A DNA stretch of 64,000 nucleotides from Petrolisthes cinctipes (taxonomy: Eukaryota > Arthropoda > Malacostraca > Decapoda > Porcellanidae), in contig JAWQEG010000287.1 in NCBI GenBank assembly GCA_033782935.1, positions 186,001-250,000 of the forward strand, in the 5' to 3' direction. Shown one piece after another: positions 14,301-26,865 of the stretch. A program made the position numbers and the translations under genes. The notes beneath the pieces are model-generated. The model made no database searches. It saw only the letters and a list, made by a program, of their open reading frames with translations, and was not told where the DNA came from. Position 1 is the stretch's first letter; the number at the start of each line of letters is the position of its first letter.

Positions 14301-15020
14301 TGTTAGTGTATTTTCAAAATAAAGGCCCAAAACATGCTGAAAATCGATATTTTAGGTGCCCAAAGTCAATATGTGTATGCATCTTCTGTACCCGTTTATA
14401 CCCCAAATTCAGGTTCAAAAGACCAGAAAATTCGATATTTTTGGGTCCAAAAAGCGATCTGTACATGCCTACTCCGTGTTAGTGTATTTTAAAAATACAG
14501 GCCCAAAACATGCTAAAAATAGATATGTTAGGTGCCCAAAGTCGATATGTGCATGCATCTTCAGTACCCGTTTATATCTCAAATTCAGGCTCAAAACACC
14601 CGAAAATTCGATATTTTTGGGTCCCAGAAGCTATCTGTACTTGCATACTCCGTGTTAGGTGTTTTTAAAATACAGGCCCAAAACATGCTGAAAATCAATA
14701 TTTTAGGTGCAAAAAGTCAATATGTGTATGCATCCTCTGTACCCGGTTATATCCCAAATTAAGGCTCAAAACACCCGAAAATTCGATATTTTTGTGTTCC
14801 AGAAGTGATCTGTATATGCCTACCCAGTGCTAGAATATTTTCAAAATATAGGCTCAAAACATGCTAAAAATCGATATTTTGGGTTCCCAAAGTCGATATA
14901 TGCATGCATCTTCTGTACCCGTTTATATCCCAAATTCAGTCTCAAAACAGCCGAAAATTCGAAATTTTTGGGTCCCAGAAGCGATCTGTACATGCCTACT
15001 CAGTGCTAGAATATTTTCAA
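11356..15020. repeat. Long duplicated segment, copy A2
   Basis: Second copy of A1 at offset 6,325 bp. Differences from A1 are single bases or single-base indels: AAAATAATGGCAC near 12,386 against AAAATACAGGCAC near 6,060, and GGGTTCCCAAAG against GGGTGCCCAAAG near 12,600 and 6,275. A1 plus B1 plus B2 can be read as one 6.3-kb unit whose second copy stops at 15,020, where it switches to monomers of the 15-35 kb type. Confidence 0.9.
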
Positions 15021-17124
15021 ATTATACGCCGAAAACATACTAATAATCGATATTTTGGGTGCCAAAGTCGATATGTGCATGCATCTTCTGTACCCGTTTA
15101 TATCTCAAATTCAGGCTCAAAACACCCAAAAACTCGATATTTTTGTGTCCCAGAAGCGATCTGTACATGTCTACACCGTGCTATAGTATTTTCAAAATAC
15201 AGGCCCAAAACATGCTCAATAGCGATATTTTAGGTGCCCAAAGTCGATATGTGCATGCATCTTATGTATCCGTTCATATCTCAAATTCAGGCTCAAAATA
15301 CCCGAATATTCGATATTTTTGGGTTTCAAAAGCAATGTGTACATGCATACTCCGTGTTAGAGTATTTAAAAAAAAAAGGCCTAAAACATGCTGAAAATCG
15401 ATATTTTAGCTGCCCAAAGTCAATATGTGTATGCATCTTCCGTACCCGTCTATATCCCAAATTCAGGTTCAAAACACTCGAAAATTCGATAATTTTGGGT
15501 CCCAGAAGCAATCTGTACATGCCTACTTCTTGCTAGAATGTTTTCAAGATACAGACCCAAAACATGCTCAAAATAGATATTTTAGGTGCAAAAAGTCGAT
15601 ATGTTCAAGCATCTTCTGTACCCGTTTATATCTCAAATTCAGGCTCAAAACACCCGAAAATTCCATATTTTTGGGTCCTCGAAGCGATCTGTACATGCCT
15701 ACTCCGTGTTAGAGTATTTTCAAAATACAGGCCCAAAACATGCTCAAAATCAATATTTTAGGTGCAAAAAGTCGATATGTGCATGCATCTTCTGTACCCG
15801 TTTATATCTCAAATTCAGGCTCAAAACACCCGAAAATTCGATATGTTTGGGGTCCCTTAAGCGATCTGTACATGCATACTCAGTGCTAGAATGTTTTCAA
15901 AATATAGGCTCAAAACATGCTAAAAATCGATATTTTAGGTGTGAAAAGTCGATATGTGCATGCATCTTCTGTACCCGTTTATATCTCAAATTCAGGCTCA
16001 AAACACCCAAAATTCGATATTTTTGGGTCCCAAAAGAGATCTGTACGTACACACTCCGTGTTAGAGTGTTTTTAAAATACAGGCCCAAAACATGCTGAAA
16101 ATCGATATTTTATGTGCCCAAAGTCAAAATGTGTATGCATCTTCGGTACACGTGTATATCCCTAATTCAGGTTCAAAATACCAGAAAATTCGATTTTTTT
16201 GGGTCCCAGAAGCGATCTGTACATGCCTACTCCTTGCTAGAAAATTTTCAAGATACATAACCAAAACATGCTCAAAATCGATATTTTAAGTGCAAAAAGT
16301 CGATATGTGCATGCATCTTCTGAACCCGCTTATATCTCAAATTCAAGCTCATAACACCCAAAAAATCGATATTTTTGTGTCCCAGAAGCGATTTGTACAT
16401 GCCTACTCAGTGTTAGAGTATTTTCAAAATACAGGCCCAAAACATGCTCAAAATCGATATTTTAGGTGCCCAAAGTCGATATGTGTATGCATCTTCTGTA
16501 CCCGTTTATATCTCAAATTAAGACTCAAAACACCCGAATATTCGATATTTTTGGGTCCCAAAAGCAATGTGTACATGAATACTCCGTGTTAGAGTATTTT
16601 CAAAATACAGGCCCAAAACATGCTCAAAATCGATATTTTAGGTGCCCAAAGTCGATATGTGTATGCATCTTCTGTACCCGTCTATATCCCAAATTCAGGT
16701 TCAAAACACTCGAAAATTCGATATTTTTGGGTCCCAGAAGCAATCTGTACATGCCTACTTCTTGCTAGAATGTTTTCAAGATACAGACCCAAAACATGCT
16801 CAAAATCGATATTTTAGGTGCAAAAAGTCGAAATGTGCATGCATCTTCTGTACCCGTTTATATCTCAAATTCAGGCTCAAAACACCCGAAAATTCGATAT
16901 TTTTGGGTCCCCGAAGCGATCTGTACATGCCTACTCCGTGTTAGAATATTTTTAAAATACAGGCCCAAAACATGCTCAAAATCGATATTTTAGGTGCAAA
17001 AAGTCGATATGTGCATGAATCTTCTGTATCCGTCTATATCCCAAATTCTGGTTCAATACAACCGAAAATTCTATAATTTTGGGTCCCAGAAGCGATCTGT
17101 ACATGCCTACTCCTTGCTAGAATT
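15021..17124. repeat. Mixed monomer block, start of the mosaic region
   Basis: About 12 monomers. The AGCTGCCCAAAGTCAATATG type near 15,410, followed by a CCCGTCTATATCCC half, becomes common from here rightwards. The two monomers at about 16,620-16,990 match 19,260-19,630 at an offset of 2,640 bp, exactly 15 monomers, including the private GTCGAAATGTGC variant. A run of ten A residues (TTTAAAAAAAAAAGG) lies near 15,367. No gene or other element seen. Confidence 0.8.
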
Positions 17125-18205
17125 TTTTCAAGATACAGACACAAAACATGCTCAAAATCGATATTTTAGGTGCAAAAAGTCGATATGTGCATGCATCCTA
17201 TGTACCCGGTTATATCCCAATTTCTGGCTCAGAACACCCGAAAAATCGATATTTTTGGGTCCCAGAAGCGATTTGTACATGCCTACTCAGTGCTAGAATA
17301 TTTTCAAATTATACGCCCAAAACATACTAAAAATCGATATTTTGGGTGCCCAAAGTCGATATGTGCATGCATCTTCTGTATCCGTTTATATCTCAAATTT
17401 AGTCTCAAAACACCCAAAAAATTGATATTTTTGTGTCCCAGAAGCGATCTGTACATGTCTACACCGTGTTTGAGTATTTTCAAAATAAAAGCCCAAAACA
17501 TGGTCAAAATCGATATTTTAGGTGCCCAAAGTCGATATGTGCATGCATCTTCTGTACCTGTTCATATCTCAAATTCAGGCTCAGAACAACCGAAAATTCT
17601 ATTTATTAGGGTCCCAGAAGCGATCTGTACGTGTCTACTTCGTGTTAAAGTATTTTAAAAATACAGGCTCAAAACATGCTCAAAATCGATATTTTGGGTG
17701 CCCAAAGTCGATATGTGCATGCATCTTCTGTACCCGTTTATATCTCAAATTCAGATTCAAAACACCCGAATATTCGATATTTTTGGGTCCCAAAAGCGAT
17801 CTGTACATGCATACTCTGTGTTAGAGTATTTTTAAAATACAGGACTAAAACATGCTGTAAATCGATATTTTAGCTGCTAAAAGTCAATATGTGTATGCAT
17901 CTTCTGTACCCGTCTATATCCCAAATTCAGGTTCAAAACACTCGAAAATTCGATATTTTTGAGTCCCAGAAGCAATCTGTACATGCCTACTTGTTTCTAG
18001 AAAGTTTTCATGATACAGACCCAAAACATGCTCAAAATCGATATTTTAGGTGCAAAGAGTCAATATGTGCATGCATCTTCTGTACCCGTTTATATCTCAA
18101 ATTCAGGCTCAAAACTCCCAAAAAATCGATATTTTTGTGTCCCAGAAGCGATCTGTACATGTCTACACTGCGTTATAGTATTTTCAAAATACAGGCCCAA
18201 AACAT
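17125..18205. repeat. 18-monomer-offset duplicate, copy C1
   Basis: About 1.08 kb repeated at 20,291-21,371 (offset 3,166 bp, 18 monomers minus 2). Shared private features are CATCCTATGTACCCGG near 17,195/20,361, TTTATTAGGGTCCC near 17,603/20,769 and the GTTTTCATGATACAG monomer near 18,005/21,171. Several substitutions separate the copies, so this is older than the B, D or J pairs. Confidence 0.85.
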
Positions 18206-20290
18206 GCTTAAAATCGATATTTTAATTGCAAAAAGTCGATATATGCATGCATCCTCTGTACCCTGTTATATCCCAAATTCTGGCTCAAAACCCCCGAAAA
18301 TTCGATATGTTTGGGTCCCAGAAGCGATCTGTACATGCCTACTCAGTGCTAGAATATTTTCAAATTATACGCCCAAAACATACTAAAAATCGATATTTTG
18401 TTTGCCAAAGTCGATATGTGCATGCATCTTCTGTACCCGTTTATATCTCAAATTCAGGCTCAAAACACCCAAAAAATCGATATTTTTGTGTCCCTGAAGC
18501 GATCTGTACATGTCTACACCGTGCTATAGTATTTTCAAAATACAGGCCCAAAACATGCTCAAAATCGATATTTTAGGTGCCCAAAGTCGATATGTGCATG
18601 AATCTTCTGTATCCGTCTATATCCCAAATTCTGGTTCAAAACACCCGAAAATTCGATAATTTTGGGTCCCAGAAGCGATCTGTACATGCCTACTCCTTGC
18701 TAGAATATGTTCAAGATACAGACCCAGAACATGCTCAAAATCGATATTTTAAGTGCAAAAAGTCGATATGTGCATGCATCTTCTGTACCCGTTTATATCT
18801 CAATTTCAGGCTCAAAAACTCCAAAAAATCGATATTTTTGGGTCCCTTAAGCAATCTGCACATGGCTACTCAGTGCTAGAATGTTTTTAAAATACAGGCT
18901 TAACACATGCTATAAATCGATATTTTAGGTGTCCAAAGTCGATATGTGCATGCATCTTCTGAACCCGTTTATATCTCAAATTCAGGCTCAAAACACCCAA
19001 AAAAATCGATATTTTTGTGTCCCAGAAGCGATCTGTACATGCCTACACAGTGTTAGAGTATTTTCAAAATACAGGCCCAAAACATGCTCAAAATCGATAT
19101 TTTAGGTGCCCAAAGTCGATATGTGCATGCATCTTCTGTACCCGTTTATATCTCAAATTCAGACTCAAAACACCCGAATATTCGATATTTTTGGGTCCCA
19201 AAAGCAATGTGTACATGCATACTCCGTGTTAGAGTATTTTCAAAATACAGGCCTAAAATATGCTGAAAATCGATATTTTAGCTGCCCAAAGTCAATATGT
19301 GTATGCATCTTCTGTACCCGTCTATATCCCAAATTCAGGTTCAAAACACTCGAAAATTCGATATTTTTGGGTCCCAGAAGCAATCTGTACATGCCTACTT
19401 CTTGCTAGAATGTTTTCAAGATACAGACCCAAAACATGCTCAAAATCGATATTTTAGGTGCAAAAAGTCGAAATGTGCATGCATCTTCTGTACCCGTTTA
19501 TATCTCAAATTCAGGCTCAAAACACCCGAAAATTCGATATTTTTGGGCCCCGAAGCGATCTGTACATGCCTACTCCTTGCTAGAATTTTTTCAAAATACA
19601 GACCCAAAACATTCTAAAAATCGATATTTAAGGTGCAAAAAGCCGATATGTGCATGCATCTTCTGTACCCGTTTATATCTCAAATTCAGACTCAAAACTC
19701 CGAAAATTCGATATTTTTGGGTCCCTTAAGCGATCTGCACATGCCTACTCAGTGCTAGAATGTTTTTAAAATACAGGCTTAAAACATGCTATAAATCGAT
19801 ATTTTAGGTGTGAAAAGTCGATATGTGCATGCATCTTCTGTACCCGTTTAAATCTCAAATTCAGGCTCAAAACACCCAAAAAATCGATATTTTTGTGTCC
19901 CAAAAGCCATCTGTACATGTCTACACTGTGTTATAGTATTTTTAAAATACAGGCCCAAAACATGCTCAAAATCGATATTTTAGGTGTCCAAAGTCGATAT
20001 GTGCATGCATCTTCTGTACCCGTTTATATCTCAAATTCAGGCTCAAAACACCCGAAAAGTCGATATTTTTGGGTCCCAGAAGCGATCTGTACATGCCTAC
20101 TCCGTGTTAATGTATTTTCAAAATACAGGCCCAAAACATGCTGAAAATCTATATTTTAGGTGCCCAAAGTCAATATGTGTATACATCTTCTGTACCCGTC
20201 TATATCCCAAATTCAGGTTCAAAACACCAGAAAATTCGGTATTTTTGGGTCCCAGAAGCAATCTGTACATGCCTACTTCTTGCTGGAATG
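18206..20290. repeat. Mosaic satellite block between C copies
   Basis: About 12 monomers. The part from about 18,870 to 19,540 matches 21,860 to 22,530 at an offset of 2,989 bp (17 monomers minus 3), sharing the AGGCTTAACACATGCTATAAATCG monomer and TCTGAACCCG. The region 19,260-19,630 also matches 16,620-16,990 (offset 2,640). A monomer near 19,571 with AAACATTCTAAAAATCG and AAAAGCCGATATG recurs near 27,658 (offset 8,087). Confidence 0.82.
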
Positions 20291-21371
20291 TTTTCAAGAT
20301 ACAGACCCAAAACATGCTCAAAATCGATATTTTAGGTGCAAAAAGTCGATATGTGCATGCATCCTATGTACCCGGTTATATCCCAATTTCTGGCTCAGAA
20401 CACTCGAAAATTCGATATTTTTGGGTCCCAGAAGCGATTTGTACATGCCTACTCAGTGCTAGAATATTTTCAAATTATACGCCCAAAACATACTAAAAAT
20501 CGATATTTTGGGTGCCCAAAGTCGATATGTGTATGCATCTTCTGTATCCGTTTATATCTCAAATTTATGCTCAAAACACCCAAAAAATTGATATTTTTGT
20601 GTCCCAGAAGCGATCTGTACATGTCTACACAGTGTTTGAGTATTTTCAAAATACAGGCCCAAAACATGCTCAAAATCGATATTTTAGGTGCCCGAAGTCG
20701 ATATGTGCATGCATCTTCTGTACCTGTTCATATCTCAAATTCAGGCTCAGAACAACCGAAAATTCGATTTATTAGGGTCCCAGAAGCGATCTGTACGTGT
20801 CTACTCCGTATTAGAGTATTTTAAAAATACAGGCTCAAAACATGCTCAAAATCGATATTTTGGGTGCCAAAAGTCGATATGTGCATGCATCTTCTGTACC
20901 CGTTTATATCTCAAATTCAGACTCAAAACACCCGAATATTCGATATTTTTGGGTCCCAAAAGCGATCTGTACATGCATACTCCGTGTTAGAGTATTTTTA
21001 AAATACAGGCCAAAAACATGCTGTAAATCGATATTTTAGCTGCCAAAAGTCAATATGTGTATGCATCTTCTGTACCCGTCTATATCCCAAATTCAGGTTC
21101 AAAACACTCGAAAATTCGATATTTTTGAGTCCCAGAAGCAATCTGTACATGCCTACTTCTTTCTAGAAAGTTTTCATGATACAGACCCAAAACATGAACA
21201 AAATCGATATTTTAGGTGCAAAAAGTCGATATGTGCATGCATCTTCTGTACCCGTTTATATCTCAAATTCAGGCTCAAAACACCCAAAAAATCGATATTT
21301 TTGTGTCCCAGAAGCGATCTGTACATGTCTACACTGCGTTATAGTATTTTCAAAATACAGGCCCAAAACAT
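20291..21371. repeat. 18-monomer-offset duplicate, copy C2
   Basis: Partner of the segment 3,166 bp to the left. The two diverge beyond 21,371, where this copy reads CTGAAAATCG followed by GTGCCCAAAG and C1 reads CTTAAAATCG followed by TTGCAAAAAG. Confidence 0.85.
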
Positions 21372-22282
21372 GCTGAAAATCGATATTTTAGGTGCCCAAA
21401 GTCAATATGTGCATGCATCTTCTGTACCCGTCTATATCCCAAATTCAGGTTCAAAACACCAGAAAATTCGGTATTTTTGGGTCCCAGAAGCGACCTGTAC
21501 ATGCCTACTCCTTGCTAGAATGTTTTCAAGATACAGACCCAAAACATGCTTAAAATCGATATTTTAGGTGCAAAAAGTCGATATGTGCATGCATCCTCTG
21601 TACCCTGTTATATCCCAAATTCTGGCTCAAAACCCCCGAAAATTCGATATTTTTGGGTCCCAGAAGCGATCTGTACATGCCTACTCCTTGCTAGAATATG
21701 TTCAAGATACAGACCCAAAACATGCTCAAAATCGATATTTTAAGTGCAAAAAGTCGATATGTGCATGCATCTTCTGTACCCGATTATATCTCAAATTCAG
21801 GCTCAAAACTCCGAAAATTCGATATTTTTGGGTTCCTTAAGCAATCTGCACATGCCTACTCAGTGCTAGAATGTTTTTAAAATACAGGCTTAACACATGC
21901 TATAAATCGATATTTTAGGTGTCCAAAGTCGATATGGGTATGCATCTTCTGAACCCGTTTATATCTCAAATTCAGGCTCAAAACACCCAAAAAATCGATA
22001 TTTTTGTGTCCCAGAAGCGATCTGTACATGCTTACACAGTGTTAGAGTATTTTCAAAATACAGGCCCAAAACATGCTCAAAATCGATATTTTAGGTGCCC
22101 AAAGTCGATATGTGCATGCATCTTCTGTACCCGTTTATATCTCAAATTCAGACTCAAAACACCCGAATATTCGATATTTTTGGGTCCCAAAAGCAATGTG
22201 TACATGCATACTCCGTGTTAGAGTATTTTCAAAATACAGGCCTAAAACATGCTGAAAATCGATAATTTAGCTGCCCAAAGTC
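21372..22282. repeat. Satellite block linking C2 and D1
   Basis: About 5 monomers. From about 21,860 rightwards it shares the 17-monomer offset with 18.87-19.5 kb. One monomer reads GATATGGGTATGC where most read GATATGTGCATGC. Nothing other than satellite. Confidence 0.8.
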
Positions 22283-24229
22283 AATATGTGTATGCATCTT
22301 CTGTACCCGTCTATATCCCAAATTCAGGTTCAAAACACTCGAAAATTCGATATTTTTGGGTCCCTGAAGCAATCTGTACATGCCTACTTCTTGCTAGAAT
22401 GTTTTCAAGATACAGACCCAAAACATGCTCAAAATCGATATTTTAGGTTCAAAAAGTCGAAATGTCCATGCATCTTCTGTACCCGTTTATATCTCAAATT
22501 CAGGCTCAAAACACCCGAAAATTCGATATTTTTGGGTCACCGAAGCGATCTGTACATGCCTACTCCGTGTTAGAGTATTTTCAAAATACAGGCCCAAAAC
22601 ATGCTCAAAATCGATATTTTAGGTGCCCAAAGTCGATATGTGCATGCATCTTCTGTATCCGTCTATATCCCAAATTCAGGTTCAAAACACCCGAAAATTC
22701 GATATTTTTGGGTCCCTTAAGCGATCTGCACATGCCTACTCAGTGCTAGAATGTTTTTAAAATACAGGCTTAAAACATGCTATAAATCGATATTTTAGGT
22801 GTGAAAAGTCGATATGTGCATGCATCTTCTGTACCCGTTTAAATCTCAAATTTAGGCTCAAAACACCCGAAAATTCGATATTTTTGGGTTCCCGAAGCGA
22901 TCTGTACATGCCTACTCAGTGCTAGAATATTTTCAAATTATACGCCCAAAACATACTAAAAATCGATATTTTTGGTGCCAAAGTCGATATGTGCATGCAT
23001 CTTCTGTACCCGTTTATATATCAAATTCAGGCTCAAAACGCCCAAAAAATCGATATTTTTGTGTCCCAGAAGTGATCTGTACATGTCTACACCGTGCTAT
23101 AGTATTTTCAAAATACAGGCCCAAAACATGCTCAAAATCGATATTTTAGGTGCCCAAAGTCGATATGTGCATGCATCTTCTGTATCCGTCTATATCCCAA
23201 ATTCAGGTTCAAAACACCCGAAAATTCGATAATTTTGGGTCCCAGAAGCGATCTGTACATGCCTACACCGTGCTATATTATTTTGAAAATACAGGCCCAA
23301 AACATGCTCAAAATCGATATTTTAGGTGCCCAAAGTCGATATGTGCATGCATCTTCTGTATCCGTCTATATCCCAAATTAAGGTTCAAAACACCCGAAAA
23401 TTCGATAATTTTGGGTCCCAGAAGCGATCTGTACATGCCTACTCCTTGCTAGAATATTTTCAAGATACAGATCCAAAACATGCTCAAAATCGATATTTTA
23501 AGTGCAAAAAGTCGATATGTGCATGCATCTTCTGTACCCGTTTATATCTCAAATTCAGGCTCAAAACACCCAAAAAATCGATATTTTTGTGTCCCAGAAG
23601 CGATCTGTACATGTCTAAACTGCGTTATAGTATTTTCAAAATACAGGCCCAAAACATGCTGAAAATCGATATTTTAGGTGCCCAAAGTCAATATGTGCAT
23701 GCATCTTCTGTACTTGTCTATATCCCAAATTCAGGTTCAAAACACCAGAAAATTCGGTATTTTTGGGTCCCAGAAGCGACCTGTACATGCCTACTCCTTG
23801 CTAGAATGTTTTCAAGATACTGACCCAAAACATGCTTAAAATCGATATTTTAGGTGCAAAAAGTCGATATGTGCATGCATCCTCTGTACCCTGTTATATC
23901 CCAAATTCAGGTTCAAAACACCCGAAAATTCGATACTTTTGGGTCCCAGAAGCGATCTGTACATGCCTACTCCTTGTTAGAATATGTTCAAGATACAGAC
24001 CCAAAACATGCTCAAAAACGATATTTTAAGTGCACAAAGTCGATATGTGCATGCATCTTCTGTACCCGTTTATATCTCAAATTCAGGCTAAAAACTCCTA
24101 AAATTCGATATTTTTGGGTCCCTTGAGCAATCTGCACATGCCTACTCAGTACTAGAATGTTTTTAAAATACAGGCTTAACACATGCTATAAAACGATATT
24201 TTAGGTGTCCAAAGTCGATATGTGCATGC
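22283..24229. repeat. 2,636-bp-offset HOR, copy D1
   Basis: About 1.95 kb (11 monomers) repeated at 24,919-26,865. Shared private variants include GTCGAAATGTCCATGC near 22,457/25,093, TATATTATTTTGAAAATAC near 23,274/25,910, GTACTTGTCTATATCCC near 23,710/26,346 and CAAAAACGATATTTTAAG near 24,012/26,648. I counted about five substitutions by eye, for example CCCGAAAA to CCCTAAAA near 22,516/25,152. Confidence 0.92.
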
Positions 24230-24918
24230 ATCTTCTGAACCCGTTTATATCTCAAATTCGGGCTCAAAACACCCAAAAAATCGATATTTTTGTGTCCCAG
24301 AATCGATCTGTACATGCCTACACAGTGTTAGAGTATTTTCAAAATACAGGCCCAAAACATGCTCAAAATCGATATTTTAGGTGCCCAAAGTCGATATGTG
24401 CATGCATCTTCTGTACCCGTTTATATCTCAAATTCAGACTCAAAACTCCGAAAATTCGATATTTTTGGGTCCCTTAAGCGATCTGCACATGCCTACTCAG
24501 TGCTAGAATGTTTTTAAAATACAGGCTTAAAACATGCTATAAATCGATATTTTGTGTGCCCAAAGTCGTATGTGCATGCATCTTCTGTACCCGTTTAAAT
24601 CTCAAATTCGGGCTCAGAACACCCAAAAAATCGATTTTTTTGTGTCCCAAAAGCCATCTGTACATGTCTACACTGTGTTATAGTATTTTTAAAATACAGG
24701 CCCAAAACATGCTCAAAATCGATATTTTAGGTGTCCAAAGTCAATATGTGCATGCATCTTCTGTACCCGTTTATATCTCAAATTCAGGCTCAAAACACCC
24801 GAAAAGTCGATATTTTTGGGTCCCAGAAGCGATCTGTACATGCCTACTCCGTGTTAATGTATTTTCAAAATACAGGCTCAAAACATGCTCAAAATCGATA
24901 TTTTAGGTGGCCAAATTC
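24230..24918. repeat. Satellite block between D copies
   Basis: Four monomers that are not carried into the second D unit. They resemble the 19.7-20.1 kb and 27.8-28.2 kb monomers, sharing CCAAAAGCCATCTGTACATG followed by a TCTACACTGTGTTATAG variant. One monomer near 24,567 lacks a base pair in GTCGTATGTGC. Confidence 0.8.
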
Positions 24919-26865
24919 AATATGTGTATGCATCTTCTGTACCCGTCTATATCCCAAATTCAGGTTCAAAACACTCGAAAATTCGATATTTTTGGGTCCC
25001 TGAAGCAATCTGTACATGCCTACTTCTTGCTAGAATGTTTTCAAGATACAGACCCAAAACATGCTCAAAATCGATATTTTAGGTTCAAAAAGTCGAAATG
25101 TCCATGCATCTTCTGTACCCGTTTATATCTCAAATTCAGGCTCAAAACACCCTAAAATTCGATATTTTTGGGTCACCGAAGCGATCTGTACATGCCTACT
25201 CCGTGTTAGAGTATTTTCAAAATACAGGCCCAAAACATGCTCAAAATCGATATTTTAGGTGCCCAAAGTCGATATGTGCATGCATCTTCTGTATCCGTCT
25301 ATATCCCAAATTCAGGTTCAAAACACCCGAAAATTCGATATTTTTGGGTCCCTTAAGCGATCTGCACATGCCTACTCAGTGCTAGAATGTTTTTAAAATA
25401 CAGGCTTAAAACATGCTATAAATCGATATTTTAGGTGTGAAAAGTCGATATGTGCATGCATCTTCTGTACCCGTTTAAATCTCAAATTTAGGCTCAAAAC
25501 ACCCGAAAATTCGATATTTTTGGGTTCCCGAAGCGATCTGTACATGCCTACTCAGTGCTAGAATATTTTCAAATTATACGCCCAAAACATACTAAAAATC
25601 GATATTTTTGGTGCCAAAGTCGATATGTGCATGCATCTTCTGTACCCGTTTATATATCAAATTCAGGCTCAAAACGCCCAAAAAATCGATATTTTTGTGT
25701 CCCAGAAGTGATCTGTACATGTCTACACCGTGCTATAGTATTTTCAAAATACAGGCCCAAAACATGCTCAAAATCGATATTTTAGGTGCCCAAAGTCGAT
25801 ATGTGCATGCATCTTCTGTATCCGTCTATATCCCAAATTCAGGTTCAAAACACCCTAAAATTCGATAATTTTGGGTCCCAGAAGCGATCTGTACATGCCT
25901 ACACCGTGCTATATTATTTTGAAAATACAGGCCCAAAACATGCTCAAAATCGATATTTTAGGTGCCCAAAGTCGATATGTGCATGCATCTTTTGTATCCG
26001 TCTATATCCCAAATTAAGGTTCAAAACACCCGAAAATTCGATAATTTTGGGTCCCAGAAGCGATCTGTACATGCCTACTCCTTGATAGAATATTTTCAAG
26101 ATACAGATCCAAAACATGCTCAAAATCGATATTTTAAGTGCAAAAAGTCGATATGTGCATGCATCTTCTGTACCCGTTTATATCTCAAATTCAGGCTCAA
26201 AACACCCAAAAAATCGATATTTTTGTGTCCCAGAAGCGATCTGTACATGTCTAAACTGCGTTATAGTATTTTCAAAATACAGGCCCAAAACATGCTGAAA
26301 ATCGATATTTTAGGTGCCCAAAGTCAATATGTGCATGCATCTTCTGTACTTGTCTATATCCCAAATTCAGGTTCAAAACACCAGAAAATTCGGTATTTTT
26401 GGGTCCCAGAAGCGACCTGTACATGCCTACTCCTTGCTAGAATGTTTTCAAGATACTGACCCAAAACATGCTTAAAATCGATATTTTAGGTGCAAAAAGT
26501 CGATATGTGCATGCATCCTCTGTACCCTGTTATATCCCAAATTCAGGTTCAAAACACCCGAAAATTCGATACTTTTGGGTCCCAGAAGCGATCTGTACAT
26601 GCCTACTCCTTGTTAGAATATGTTCAAGATACAGACCCAAAACATGCTCAAAAACGATATTTTAAGTGCACAAAGTCGATATGTGCATGCATCTTCTGTA
26701 CCCGTTTATATCTCAAATTCAGGCTAAAAACTCCGAAAATTCGATATTTTTGGGTCCCTTGAGCAATCTGCACATGCCTACTCAGTACTAGAATGTTTTT
26801 AAAATACAGGCTTAACACATGCTATAAAACGATATTTTAGGTGTCCAAAGTCGATATGTGCATGC
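24919..26865. repeat. 2,636-bp-offset HOR, copy D2
   Basis: Near-identical copy of the segment 2,636 bp upstream (15 monomers minus 4 bp). Identity ends where D1 reads TCTTCTGAACCCG and this copy reads TCCTCTGTACCCTG (about 26,866). Confidence 0.92.

Noticed and set aside
15360..15378. Run of ten A residues as a retroposon poly(A) tail
   Set aside because: It lies inside an otherwise normal monomer (TTTCAAAATACAGG position), with no inserted sequence or target-site duplication. It is a local slippage expansion.
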